A program made the translations under genes and the position numbers. Shown in pieces: positions 45,318 through 57,457 of a stretch of 64,000 bases of DNA. Location of the stretch: NCBI GenBank assembly GCA_025529335.1, contig JAMYHX010000182.1:1-64000 (forward strand), in the 5' to 3' direction. This DNA comes from Rhizopus sp. PT2906. Taxonomy: Eukaryota > Mucoromycota > Mucoromycetes > Mucorales > Rhizopodaceae. Each line of letters starts with the position of its first letter. Position 1 is the stretch's first letter. The notes under the pieces were generated by a model. The model was not told the DNA's origin, made no database searches, and saw nothing but the letters and a program-made list of their open reading frames with translations.

Positions 45318-46281
45318 TTAAAACTGAACCAAGTTATCTGTATTGAATGCGTTGGAAGGAGAATGTGTATAATTGTTATTGCTATTGCTCGCATCTGTCG
45401 CCGATGATGAAGTGGACGTCGACGTGGTAGGAAACATCATTGTGTCATGTAATGAAGACACGTTTTGAATGGCGCTCATGGTTGTACCATTGGCTTGGGC
45501 TACTTTACAATCCTTGTGCGCTAATAACAATGTCTTCAAGTTGATTACTTCTTCCCTCAGTAATGTCGCCTGAGTCTGCAGCTGTTCGTTATCTGTTGCC
45601 AAGAACTCCACCCGATGCTGCAGGTCAGCCAACCACTGCTTTTTTCGTTGTCGACATTTAAGAGCGGCTATTCTATTACGCTCCAAAAACTGACGTCGTT
45701 GTTCATCTACCGGTTCGCTCTTTTCTCGACTTGATCGTTTAGTATTACTTTTTTGACGTTTGTTTGCTGCTCCTATTTTTGGTAAAGATCCTTCTGTGTA
45801 ACGTCTACTGGCAGTAATGTCACTAGTAGTCTCTTTTGATGCTGGTAGAAATGAATGTGTGTCGTAAATGATGGGGAGACTTGCTCTGTGAGGTGTGTTT
45901 GAATTTGTCGGTCCTATTAAAACAATATTGGTTATTTTAAATAATTATTAAAGTAAAATATTTACCCGCCATGTATTGTTGTGTTGTATAGGGGAATTGG
46001 TCAAAGACGTTTTGAGGATAGTCAACAGGTGGTTCAACTATAGACAGTCAATGAGTAATTCGACTTTGTTAATCATAAACCTACAATTATTTTCATTCAC
46101 TTGTGGTTGATTCGGAGGTATCAAATTATACATGGAATCACTTAAAAATTGCTGTGTATTCAGAAATTGGTCTGCAGATGATATTTCATTTTCTTGAATT
46201 GTATCTTTTTTAACGCTTAGTTCATGTACTGATTTCTGTATTCTCTTTTTATTTATTTACTTTACCCATTGACGCTGACAT
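45318..46281 (-). CDS. bZIP transcription factor, ATF1/CREB type
   Basis: Exon model (minus): 46281-46266, 46228-46085, 46037-45966 and 45913-45318, 275 residues. The basic region and zipper are RRQFLERNRIAALKCRQRKK, QWLADLQHRVEFLATDNEQL, QTQATLLREEVINLKTLLLA and HKDC. These match fission yeast Atf1-type factors, which respond to stress MAP kinase signals and bind CRE-like sites. Upstream are low-complexity Gln/Asn/Pro segments and a basic KRQKSNTKRSSREKSEP stretch. The C-terminus is Ser/Thr/Asn-rich. The first exon (16 bases) and its 37-base intron are the least certain part. Confidence 0.85.
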
Positions 46282-46936
46282 TCAATTAGAAAAATTGATA
46301 AATATTAAAAGAAAGAGAGAGAGAGAGAGAAGAAAAGGAAGAAAGTAGAAAAAATAACTAAGTTTTTTTTTTTGTATGGCTCAAATGGGAATCTTACTTG
46401 CAGGATTTTCGGACTTTTGTACATGTCCTCTGTTTGGCGCTATTTTTGTAACTGATCATGGATCTCCCATTCACCTCTAGTCAACCATTGGTTTCAGTGC
46501 ATAAATATGGTTTCAAATGAATTTCCCCGATTTATCCTTATTCGTGATGGCGCCACTGCTATGATGTTATCGCTGCTATACACAACGAAGAGAGGAAAGG
46601 GTTGTTCGATTGAGTTCTACTGGACTATGTCACTTGACCCTTTACTTTATATAAAAGCGTACCATGAATTGTTCTAATACATTCTAAGCGGCCGTTCATT
46701 TTCCGTCTTTTTTTTTTTTCATCAACAGCTCTGGGGGGAATTATGTGTGTGTCATGTTCGGAATTAAAAAGAAAAACGCCTTGTAATTCATAAAGGCAGA
46801 AAAAGTAGCCGTAATGGAAATATGCAAGTAGAAACATGACTACATTGTATTGCTATGGTTACAAGGCATAAACAAGTTGATTGCTTGCTTTATATAAAAA
46901 GAGATTAATGCATAAATGTATAAAAAGGGGGAAGTT
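46282..46936. other. intergenic between two bZIP genes
   Basis: Promoter of the ATF1-like gene with a (GA)n stretch near 46310-46330. No gene recognised. Confidence 0.55.
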
Positions 46937-47882
46937 CTATGAACATTTTTCCATTTCTTCTAAACTAGATGGTATTTGTGGCCTTTGTCTTGTTTGAAGC
47001 ATGGCAAATAGATCATCCAGGACTTGTTCATTATTGGCATTAGGAAGAAACTCATTGATCATTCCAAATTCATTTTCCATAAAGGGGTCAAACGCAAAGT
47101 CAAAATCAACCTGTTGATCCTGCCAAAAGTGCGCCATAGTCGCTGGTGCCAGACCAGCAGGGTCGGCTTTTTTTGTGGTATCCTGTTCAGCCGAGAGCTC
47201 AATCCCTTTCCCTTCTTCTTCACTTGTTTCTTCACCTACTCCTAATGCTGTTACTACTGTTGTCGTTGTCGTTGGTGGTGGTGGTGGTGTCACATTTGGT
47301 TCAGCGTTTTGTTGTTGTTGTTGTTGTTCGGTTATGGATGTCTGTGATGATGGTTGTGGTGAGACTGTCGATGTCACAGGAATATGAATGTTTTGCAACG
47401 CCTTTTCATCTACAGGTTTACCCGTCAAGAGGATAATATGATGCTCGAGCGCGGTCACTCGTTCTTTCAGTTTTGTATTTTCTTGTCTCAGCTCATTGAG
47501 TTCTTGCTTTGATTCCTTGGCTTCTTTTGCTTGCTCTTCTAATTCCTTAATATACTGATCTCGTCGTTGTCGAAAGGCTTTTTGGGCCGCTCTGTTCTGT
47601 GCTGCTCGCTTAGATGCGATTACTCGTCGATTCTTTCTACTGTCATCCATAGACGATGACTCGGGTGAGATGGGTAAAGTTGACATTGGAGGTGGAGGTG
47701 GAGGTAATGGTAGAGCTGTATTTACAGGCTGTGGTCTTGAAATCATGAAATGAAATGGATCCTGACGACGCTCTATATGCTCATTATATAAGCTTCTCTT
47801 ATTTTGTTTCATCACTGACATCACTTACCTCGTAATATTCTCCAGGTTGGAGCATTTGTATTAGTGTTTGTTGTATTGTCAT
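46937..47882 (-). CDS. bZIP transcription factor, YAP1/PAP1 type
   Basis: Exons 47882-47829 and 47779-46937, 298 residues. I chose the ATG at 47882 (MTIQQTLIQMLQPGEYYE). Intron 47828-47780 has the donor GTAAGT. A shorter acceptor 18 bases earlier is possible. The basic region SKRAAQNRAAQKAFRQRRDQ has the NxxAQxxFR signature of the fungal AP-1 (PAP1/YAP1) group and is followed by a leucine zipper (YIKELEEQAKEAKESKQELN). Then come Gln, Pro and Thr repeats and an acidic C-terminus with FDFAFDPFMENEFGMINEF, a likely activation segment. The cysteine-rich redox domains of Yap1 are not evident; there is one Cys near the end. Confidence 0.85.
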
Positions 47883-48857
47883 GTTGGGGATTGATGTGAT
47901 TCATAAATAAGGGATCTATGTATAAAAAGTTAAAAAAAAAAAGAGACAGCAAGATAATAATAAGTAAATAAAAAATAAAAAAAATTGGGCCAAAAAGAAT
48001 GTGTGTATGTGTATGTGTCTCTCTTTCTCTTTCTTTCTGTGTGCGTGTGTGTGCGAACGGAAGATAATTTAATCCCCCCCCCCTCCTTCTACCTTTTTAT
48101 ACGCACACACACTTACACGCCAGACACGCACAATACACACATAATTATATGCCTTTCTTGAAGAAACACGCTACATACCTTCTATTGATATACTATGACG
48201 CTTTTTAACCTTGATTGACAAAAATGCATCACATGATGCGGTCACAGCCAAGGATGATTCAAAAAAAGACAAGAGAGAGAAAGAGAGGGAGAAAAAAAAG
48301 GGAAGAAAAGGGAAGAAAAAAGATCTTTGTTTTACCCTCCACTACTTTATTATCAATCGCCAATTGTACGACACAACAACACAACAACGCATCATCTCAA
48401 ACTAAAGAATATCAGCTACATCTTTTTTTTCTTTTTTTAGTAGACTTTATTGTCTATTTAAGGTTCATCCAAAGGAATCATTCGCTACCATTTGTCTTGA
48501 GTAAGCACTTGTCCCAGTTCCCAGTTTTTTCCGGTCCCTCCCTTTCCCTTTTTCGTCATGGCCGTTCTGTATTACACTACCTTGTTTTTTTGCTATTCTC
48601 TTTATACATGCACTCAACCAAGTTCGAGTATCTGGTTTATAATCCTTTGTGTTTGATACTGTTTCAGTTGAAATGGCTTCTACTGCCATTTAGCCTTAGA
48701 ATAAGGCTACTTTTCCAAAAAAGGCAATATATATGTTTATATAAGCAAAAAAGTCACGAATAAGATGACACAAAACTTTGGAAAGAACATAGATTATATA
48801 TAAACCGGCTTCATTTCTCACCCTTTTCCTTTCTTTCTTTATTATTTCCAATAAAAA
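47883..48857. other. low-complexity intergenic region
   Basis: Rich in A-runs, TG/CA and CT/GA microsatellites (about 48000-48135 and 48260-48320). Frames on both strands here are compositional artefacts. The galactokinase promoter lies at the right end. Confidence 0.55.
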
Positions 48858-50457
48858 ATGTCTTCTTCTGTACCTTCTTTTGATAGCCTTGACAGGATTT
48901 ACGATCCTAGTGCTGTTCCTAAACAAAGGTAAGCAACTTTTAAAGCGAAATTCAAAACACAGAAAATAAAAAGATATATATATATAAAGCAAACGATACC
49001 AACACCTTATTGATGAGTTTGAACGTGTTCATGGACGCAAGGCCGAGTTTGTCGTTCGATCACCTGGTCGTGTCAACTTGATTGGTGAACATATCGATTA
49101 TTGTGGTTTTGGTGTTCTTCCTATGGCTATCGAACGCGACGTGGTGATTGCTGGTGCTGTTACAGATGAAGACACAAAGGTGCGTATTACAAATGTCAAC
49201 AGTACCAAATATCATGCACGCGAATTTGATTATGAAGGAAAAGAAAAAGTGGTCTCGATTGATTCAACCAAGTTGGAGTGGTCCAATTACTTCAAGTGTG
49301 GTTACAAGGTACAGAAGAAGAAAAAATAAACAAGAAAAAAATAGTGTATTCATACTGTGAGTTAGGGCATGCTTGAAAAATTCCAGTTGGACAGGCCAAA
49401 GGGTTTATTCTTACTCGTAGACGGTACTGTACCTGCCGGAGGTGGTCTCTCTTCCTCTGCAGCATTTGTGTGTGCATCTGCCCTTGCAGTCATCACCGCC
49501 AACCAGCTGACGATATCTAAGACTGAATTAACAGAGATTGCCATCGTTGCCGAACGCAATGTCGGTGTGAACTCGGGTGGTATGGATCAAAGCGCATCTG
49601 TATTGTCTGAAAAGGACTTTGCCCTTCATGTTGAGTTTGTTCCCAAGTTGCATACATTCCCTGTGCCCTTGCCCAAAACCAATCCACAACTTGCATTTAT
49701 TATTGCTAACACACTGGTCACTGCTGACAAGCTTGTCACAGCTCCCCGTAACTATAATCTTCGTGTGGTCGAAACTCGTATGGCCGCCACTTTCCTTTCC
49801 AAGGCACTTCAACTACCACCTGTTGATACCCTCAAGGAAGTCTATGATGCTTACTTTAAAGATTCAACTCTCAAGACTGACAAGGAAAAGTTTGAGCACC
49901 TCTTGTCCAAGGCCTTGGAACACTTCCCCCAAGATTCAACAAATGGCAACGGTTACACACTTGATGAAGTTGCAAAGATGTTGGGCATGTCTGTAAAGGA
50001 AGTACAAGAAAAATACATGAGTCGTTTCCATGTCGAGACCGACTATTTCCGTCTTGTGCATCGTACCAAGCATGTCCTGACAGAAGCCTCCCGTGTGGTC
50101 GAGTTTGACGCGATCTGTAAACACAGTGGTGGTGAAGATAGCCTCAAGGCCCTTGGTGAACTCATGAATGCCTCTCAAGTCTCTTGCTCACAAGACTTTA
50201 TGTGCTCTTGCCCCGAGATTGAGCAAGTCTGTGAAATCGCTCGTAAGCATGGATCCCTTGGCTTCAGATTGACAGGTGCTGGTTGGGGAGGAAGCACGGT
50301 GCATTTGACAACCGAAGAACGTGTGCCTCAGTTGATCCAAGCTCTCAAAGACGAGTTTTACCGCAAGACATATCCCAATATCACCTCAGAGGAATTAGAG
50401 GCTGCGATTATTGCTACCAAGCCCTGTTCTGGTGCTGCCATCTTTACTGGCTTCTAA
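48858..50457 (+). CDS. GAL1: galactokinase, GALK2-like
   Basis: Exons are 48858-48928, 48990-49308 and 49366-50457, 493 residues. GHMP kinase. The galactose-binding signature reads GRVNLIGEHIDYCGFGVLPM; the Cys-Gly-[YF] form is closer to animal GALK2 (GalNAc/galactose kinase) than to GALK1. The ATP loop is GGGLSSSAAFVCASALA and the third motif GFRLTGAGWGGSTVH. NSGGMDQSAS carries the catalytic Asp. The enzyme phosphorylates galactose (or GalNAc) at C1 in the cytosol. No GAL7/GAL10 genes are next to it, unlike the yeast cluster. Confidence 0.93.
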
Positions 50458-50567
50458 ACAAAAATACCTTTACTTTTTTATATTTGTGTATATACATGCC
50501 CTCCTTTTTAGTTTTACGCATACATAGTTGATTTTTATTCTAGTTTCATGAAATAAAAAGGTTTTAT

Positions 50568-52448
50568 TTAACCAAAGTTGATACCTTGAGCTAAAGGAAG
50601 TGCTCCAGAGTAGTTGATGGTGCTATAAAGAGTGAGCATATAATATATATAAAGTCAAAATTTGATCTTACCATGTGCCTCGTCGGCAGTATTGCTTCCA
50701 ACTATCACTTCCACTCTCACGTCCACCACCTGTTTCCTTTTCTCCGCCAAAGGCACCTCCAATTTCAGCGCCATTGGTGGGAATATTGACATTGATAATC
50801 CCACAGTCTGAGCCAGCAGGACCAATCCACTTGAAGATCGTGCTAGGGTTTGAAGTAAAGATAGAGCTAGATAAGCCTTGTGCGACACTGTTGTTGATTT
50901 GAATAGCTTCATCCAAGGTCTATCAAAATATATATAAGTCACTATTTGATGCGTACAATCAATCTTACCTTATAGGTCATTGTGTGAAGAACGGGCACGA
51001 AGGCTTCATTTTGAACGACTTCCATATCAGGACGAACGCGTGTCATGGTAGGTTCGACAAAGTTACCATGCTTGAGAGGACCATCCTCAAGAACACGACC
51101 ACCAATGATTATTTCACCGCCTTGTTGCTTGACACGGTTCAATACATTCTTATAGACATCCACAGCCTGACGTGTGTGAAGAGGACCACAGAGGACACCG
51201 TCGTCAAGAGGATCACCCACCTTGACCTGAGCATAGGCCTTCTTGAGTCGTTCGATCAAGTTGTCGTACACAGACTCTTGTACGATCAAGCGACGTGTGG
51301 TAGTGCAGCGCTGGCCAGCAGTACCCACAGCAGCGAATAGGATAGCTCTGGAAGCCAAGTCCAGATCAGCGTCTTCTGTGACGATGATGGCATTGTTGCC
51401 ACCGAGTTCTAGGATTGATTTACCAAATCGACCTTGAACGATCTTACCGACCTCTCGACCGACTTCAGTAGATCCCGTGAATGAAAGGACGTGAGCACGT
51501 TTATCGTGTGTCAAGGCCTGACCAACATCTGTACCGCCTGTGACAAGAGCGCAAAGAGAAGTAGGCAAGTTGTGTTCCTTGAGTGCTTGTGCGATGATCT
51601 TGGTGACAGCAATGGCACAAAGAGATGTCGTAGGAGCTGGTTTCCAAATCGTGCCGTTGCCTGTGACAAGAGCAATGGCGCAGTTCCAACCATACACAGC
51701 AACTATAAAACGCAAGAGATAAGCAAGTGCTGTGCATTTTTAAAAAAGAGAGACTTACCGGGGAAGTTAAAGGCACTGATGATGCCTACAGTACCAAGAG
51801 GATTCCATGTCTCGAGCATGGCATGACCTGGTCGTTCAGAGGGAATAATAGAGCCTTGAAGTGTACGAGATAAACCTAGTGCGTATTCGAGAATATCAAT
51901 GTATTCTTGGACTTCACCAATCCCTTCAGGCAAAATCTTTCCCATCTCCAAAGCAACAAGTTTGCCTAATGGTTCAAGATTTTGTACAAGTGCGTTTCTC
52001 ATTGTCAACAAGACATGACCACGCTTGGGCACAGGCATCTACCCTTGTATATGAGTACTCAGATGCACATTTCAGCTCCATCGATTCACTTACCTCTCTC
52101 CAGATCTTTTGTGCTTCAGCTACCTTTTCAAAGGCTACATCCAAATCCTGAGGCGTGCCCTAAAAAATGACAGTATGAACGTGGGAAACTTTTCGTGGGA
52201 AAAATGCTTCAACTTACAGTAATCACTTCAGCGATCACTTCGTTATTAACAGGATTATAAGAAGGAACAATGTTGCCAGAGCCCTTCCATTCGCCATCAA
52301 AGACGCCTTTATTGTTTGATTTGTCTAAGCCGAGTGCATGAAAGACGTCTTTATGTTTATCAAAGGTTGATAAACAACGAACGTTGGTATAGGCGTGTCG
52401 GTGAATAGCAGTGGCGATTGTGCGTGTCTTGAGTAATCGAGAAAGCAT
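50568..52448 (-). CDS. ALDH7A1: aldehyde dehydrogenase family 7 (antiquitin), mitochondrial
   Basis: NAD-dependent oxidation of aminoadipate semialdehyde and related aldehydes. Exons are 52448-52218, 52159-52094, 52038-51759, 51702-50969, 50919-50672 and 50622-50568, 537 residues. The N-terminus is a basic presequence (MLSRLLKTRTIATAIHRHAY). The ALDH core is intact: WNPLGTVGIISAFNFP, the catalytic Glu in LELGGNNAI, the nucleophilic Cys in GTAGQRCTTTRR, and EAFVPVLHTM. The ALDH7-specific end reads AFGGEKETGGGRESGSDSWK, then TINYSGALPLAQGI. It is convergent with galactokinase, with 110 bp between stop codons. Confidence 0.94.
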
Positions 52449-53182
52449 GAGAAAAAAAGAGGTAAGAGATATAAAAAAGAAAAAAAAAAGGAGAATTGCA
52501 TATGTGTGATTCCTTTTATGCAGTGTCGAAGCTTAATTGGCAGTCTGAGACTGGTCGATTGAGACAAAACGATTGGCTCCGCATGACAAATGAGAGAAAA
52601 AAGAAGGTAGTTTGATCTCAGGGAAACATTGGCCGTTTGTGTTGTGGGCTTGGTTAATGTATGATTCACATTTTTTGCTCTCTTTTTATATCTCAAAAAG
52701 GGCTTTCTTTGAAGCAAAAGTACACTGTAACATTTAAAAAGTTGGTTCTTTCAACAGTGTAGCTATGATAATCCTACAGGATTTCTTTACATTGACTTAA
52801 TAACTGTCGTACAAGCTCAATTAATTTCCTTTTGGCTAATCAGCATTTTTTGATCTCCCAAAATACAGTGTACTAATATTGATCAAGTCTTGGATCAGCT
52901 GAAACCAGTTTAAATAGATTAAAGATTGGAAAATCCACCGTTTATAATTTATTACAAAAGGCATGGGATGCGCCTGCATTTCATACTACAGTGAGAACGG
53001 TAAATGCTGCCACTTTGTGAAAACTAATTCGTACTGTTTCTTTCGAAGGGATAATATTGATGCTTGTTAAGTTGATTGCATATACTCACTTGCTCTTTTA
53101 ACTCAACGAGCAGATACGCTAATAATTCAAACATTCGCAATCAATTATATCGCTCTTCATATTCTACTGAGATTCGCGCTGT
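52449..53182. other. intergenic, no gene recognised
   Basis: ALDH7 promoter and an AT-rich spacer. No supported gene. Confidence 0.5.
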
Positions 53183-53542
53183 TCATACCGCCTTGGACAG
53201 ATACTTGATCGATTCATTGTCGTAGCTTGTTTCTGTCAATGTGATTGTTCTTTCAGCCATCTGTGCATCAAAGACCTTAACCTTTTTCAAGGTTTCATAG
53301 CTTGCATTCAGATTTGCCATGGTAAGTCCTTTCAGCATTGGGATGGCGCTGCTTATCTGTTTGGTCATTGATAGTCGTTCTTTTCCTTTCCAATCGAATT
53401 CGTGGCCATCGCAAAATCTTGCAGCAGGCTTTGTCCAGTTGTTCATGTTTATTTCTGCTACTGTATATCGCTTCGTGCGGGGTTCACACCAATTGAAATG
53501 CAAATAGCCAGTTTGGTGTGCGAATGTTTGAAAGATATGCAC
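53183..53542 (-). other. unrecognised open segment, likely orphan or element remnant
   Basis: Minus-strand open frame of 119 codons that does not begin with ATG. Composition is protein-like: YLHFNWCEPRTKRYTVAEIN, WTKPAARFCDGHEFDWKGKE, ANLNASYETLKKVKVFDAQ. It may be the 3' exon of a lineage-specific gene or a fragment of a transposon protein. No family recognised, no start found. Confidence 0.35.
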
Positions 53543-54581
53543 AATGTGCTTAATCCAGTTATAAAGTCACGTCACCTTGGTCTGTATTTCTTTTCAAGAA
53601 GAAAGAGATAAAAAGAAGTGTTGTTATTTATTCTAATTTTATGTTATCAGTTGATCAACAAAGAAGCAAGGTGGCGTGTAATAAAGAATTTTCCACTGGT
53701 CAACCTTACATGCAGTGCCTAGCATTAGCTTATTTCTGCTGCATGTAGTGTTGCCCTTTTTTTTTTTTTTTTTTTTTTTTAGGCTGACAGACTAAAAAAA
53801 TACTTGAATTTCCAGCACTTTTTGTAATATCGTCTTATCTATTCATGATTTGTTAGGTCAACAGGACGTTTGTTGATGTTTATTTTTACTACTTGCAGAA
53901 GAAGCATTCACTTGGCTTATTAACTGTCAATATTTCTACTTTTTTTTTAACAGCTAAATAGCTAATAAACGCATATCTCAACAAACACGTTCTGATAACA
54001 TTTCTCTTGGGAAGTGTCATATTGTTTTCGCACTTATTTTCAGACAAGTGTAAACAGTTAGTTCAGACGAACTGAAGTAAACTTTTCAGACATAAAACTA
54101 AGCCCAAGTCTGCTTCTTTATTGAGACATCTATCCCAAAAACTCTTTGAATGTCTTATCCAACCAAGAATGTAATAACTGATTTACTAAACAGTTCTTTT
54201 ATATCTCTTATTAATGTGCGAGTAATATCTGAATGGAGAGTGTGCAGATTCTATATCATCTATTCATTGTTATCTCAAGTATTCTTCTTTCCTTTTTATG
54301 TTTTATAATAAATATACGCTCTCGAAACTTAAAAGAGGCGTAATTTGTAGTTTCTACATGAAAGAAAATGGCTCATATCAACGAAATCAGATGACAAAAA
54401 AAAAAGCAAGTAAACAATGAATATATGCAGTTTGAGGCGTGTGAGCAAACTTGACCAATAGAATCGTTTATTTGGGAATTTCATCGTCTATAAAGAAATA
54501 AGTAAGGATGACTTTTGTTTTGTTACAAAAGGGGAAAAATACTTACTTGCCAAGATACTTTGTTCAACCAGTTTAGTTAGA
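53543..54581. other. intergenic with T tract
   Basis: A T tract lies at about 53757-53780. No gene. The end near 54500 may hold a further degraded RPEL-type exon; see the RPEL gene. Confidence 0.5.
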
Positions 54582-55263
54582 TTATTCAGATGCGACTTCA
54601 GTGGGATCGGCTATGAGAACCCTTAGATAAGAAAATGCATAAAACAGAGAAGAAGTATTACTTACCTTTCAATATGTTATGCTGAATAAGTTCTTTGGGA
54701 GTAGGACGATGATCAATTTTATGAAGAAGAGATTCTTCAATCCTTTTCTTTTCTAGTTCATCCAACTGTTTTTCCAAGATACCTTGTTCAATCAGTTTAG
54801 TTCGATCAGGTCTTTCATGAAGCTTGTTTTCAAGACTGTCATGAATCATGCTACGTTCAAGCTCAAATTGACTCTTTTGAAGCGCAGGTGCGACTTCAGT
54901 AGGATCGGCTATGAGAACCCTTAAATAAGAAAATGCATAAAGCAGGGGGGGGGGAAGTGCTGCTTACCTTTCAATATGTTATGCTGAACAAGCTCTTCTG
55001 GAGTAGGACGATGATCAATTTTATGAAGAAGAGATTCTTCAACCCTTCTCTTTTCTTGTTCGTCCATTTTAGGATCTACGATATAAAATGAGAAATAAAT
55101 ATTTAATTTAACTAGTATTTACCTTTGATAATATTCCTTTCGACCAAGTCTTGAATATCTGGTCTATGAGCTAACTGAGCTTCAAGTAGCTTTGCGGGAT
55201 TTTCGGGTACAGCTAAAGAAAGTTAAAAGGACTAGTTGCTTACAGTCAAAGTTGCTTACTCAT
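54582..55263 (-). CDS. small RPEL-repeat protein
   Basis: Exon model (minus): 55263-55260 (ATGA), 55212-55123, 55075-54968, 54908-54666 and 54610-54582, 157 residues. Four RPEL-type motifs: LLEAQLAHRPDIQDLVERNI, SLLHKIDHRPTPEELVQHNI, SLENKLHERPDRTKLIEQGI and SLLHKIDHRPTPKELIQHNI. RPEL motifs bind G-actin in MRTF and Phactr proteins. Here nearly the whole protein is RPEL plus short charged linkers. Motifs 2 and 4, with their downstream introns, are near-duplicates. After the last stop a fifth motif (LTKLVEQSILA) continues in another frame. The 4-base first exon is uncertain; an upstream exon is possible, since TTTCTTCAG precedes it. Confidence 0.75.
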
Positions 55264-55595
55264 TTCTACTGAAGAAAGAAAAAAAAAGAAAAAAGAAATT
55301 CATTAAAGATTGTTTATTTTTGCATTGAATCATGTGCGCACTTCCTCATTTCATAAAAGCAGCGCGGAGAGTATGATTTAAACACAGCACAAATCATTTT
55401 AATTTATACTTCACGATCTTTTTTGCCCTTAAAGAACAAGCAGCGTAGTCTATACACTCTTTCCGGAAAGTATATTCGCTCGATGAAGAGAATAAAATTC
55501 GCCCACATGAAAAACCAATTCGGTTATAAAACAGCATACCAAATTCTCGTTTTTGTTTTATTCCTTTTTCACAGTTAGTTCAGAAATCATAGATA
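55264..55595. other. spacer between RPEL gene and element 2
   Basis: No gene. May include the 5' end of the transposon; its inverted repeat was not identified. Confidence 0.4.
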
Positions 55596-57012
55596 ATGAA
55601 CATTCAATTCTTGTTTGAAAATAGGAAAGGTTCTGTTGTCGACGAGTATGGCAGATCTGAATCGATGAATTATATTGTTGATGAGGGCCAGATTAATCTT
55701 GAAACTCTTAGCTCTCATACACAATATTTAGCTCAACAGCCTCTGGAAAGCGAGAAAGAAATAGAGACAATGCAGATGGAACAGGAGGCAAAGCCTGATA
55801 GCGATGTTACTATGAGGGATACATCCTTGAAACGAAATTATACACGTTATTCTGATCAGGACAAAGTGAGGTTCTTCAAGCTGTTTTTTGAAAGGTGTCT
55901 GAGTGCGGCTGCAGCTGCAAACCAGCTTGGGATTCACGTTCGTACAGCACAAAAATGGGCTAAAAAGTATGAGAAGGATCCTGGCAGTATCTTTGAAACT
56001 GGCCGTCCACGTGTTCTCCATGAAGAACACAAATGTGTTATTCTTGAGTGTATTGATGAGAATCCTTCCGTCGTCTTAGACGAAGTAATGGAGAAGCTAA
56101 AGCAAATACTCGCAGAATTAAACGTATCTAAAGCTACTTTATTTGATTTTGTAAAACAACATTGCAATTTGTCTCTCAAAAAAGCTTGGCTTCAGCCCAT
56201 AGACTGGAATAGCGAAGAAAGGATTCAAGAGTGATTGGATTGAATTCGTAAATGGGGAAAAAACAGACACGGATTTTACGAGAAATTGCGCCTTTCTTGA
56301 CGAATTAGCTTTCCATATTAATTTGAAACGTGGTATGGCATGGTCGAAGAAAGGTATACCGGCAGTGGTTACAGTTCCCAAAACACGAGCCACAACAACA
56401 ACCATTTTAGGCGCGATTTCTGTTGATAGCCTAATTAAATGCAGCCTTAGACTTCCTCAGACTCCATCTAATAAAAAGAGACAGCGGGGAGATGGCATTG
56501 AGCGCGTGAGCAAAGGAACGGTTACAGGGCACTACGTTAGCTTTCTGAAAGCCACAATGAATGAAATGGATCAGCATCCACACATGAAAGGTCACTATCT
56601 CGTGATGGATAATGCTCCTATCCATACATCAGAGGACATAGCTAAATACGTAGAATCTTGCGACTACCGCTGTGTTTACTTGCCTCCATATTTTCCTGAG
56701 CTCAATCCAATTGAACAATTCTGGTCAGTGGTCAAAAGCAGAGTGAAACGCAACAAGTTTCTCGAAAAGGGAACATTGATGGCTCGGATCACTGAAGCTT
56801 CTAATAGTTTGAAGCTAATTGATTTTAAAGGAATCGTTAGGTATTCTCATAAATGCTTGGACAAGTGTCGTAATAGGCAAACGCTCTCAGGAAGTTTTCT
56901 TTCACGCGTCAATGACAATAAAAAAAAAAAAAAAGAAAGAAAGAAAACTATTATGGTAAACGATGAGAAGGTGCGCAGGAAACAGCCCAAAGCTGGTCAA
57001 ATGCGTAGTTAG
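55596..57012 (+). pseudogene. Tc1/IS630-type DDE transposase with one frameshift (element 2)
   Basis: Two overlapping frames make one transposase. The first (55596-56234) has a helix-turn-helix region (RYSDQDKVRFFKLFFERCLS, AAAAANQLGIHVRTAQKWAK) and a second helical DNA-binding part. A shift to the +1 frame is needed at about 56230 (after SEERIQ). The catalytic core then reads on to 57012: CAFLDELAFHI (first Asp), GHYLVMDNAPIHTS (second Asp) and FPELNPIEQFWSVVKSRVKR (Glu), with 34 residues between the last two, as in Tc1. The C-terminus ends in a Lys-rich low-complexity tail from an A-run. All three catalytic residues are kept. No splice pair explains the shift, so I call it a recent pseudogene. 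Confidence 0.87.
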
Positions 57013-57457
57013 TTCGTTTGATCCATTTCAATCAGACGATAGGCGCTTTCACCAAGAGTATCCATGCAATACGTCCTGATCAGCAAGCCTAAACAACAAC
57101 GATGCATGTCGTTTTTTTTGTCATCTTCCTACCTCCCACAAAAAAATCAAGGTTTTTCAAAACGGGAATGGACCCTTGCGGCTCTTACGGTTCTTACGGT
57201 ACCTTCTTATGGAATCTTGTTACAGTACATCCCTAGAAACTTGCATTTGTGTCCCTTTGCTTCTCAGTATTGGCAATAAATCGGCAACTAAGTCATTATA
57301 ATTCATAGGTCATTCACAGTCTTGATGACTTGAGTAGTCCTTTCTCAAAGAAAACACCCAACTATTCCTTCAATGAAGATCATTGGCACATTATTACAGA
57401 TCTATAGTATCTGTCTTGTCAGAAAAGTCTCTGTATAATAGCATTAGTACCGATTTT
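57013..57457. other. spacer downstream of element 2
   Basis: Short plus-strand frame at 57064-57279 without recognised features. Nothing else seen. Confidence 0.4.

Noticed and set aside
47146..47436. Plus-strand Leu/Val-rich frames
   Set aside because: Antisense of the Gln, Pro and Thr repeats of the YAP1-like bZIP gene.
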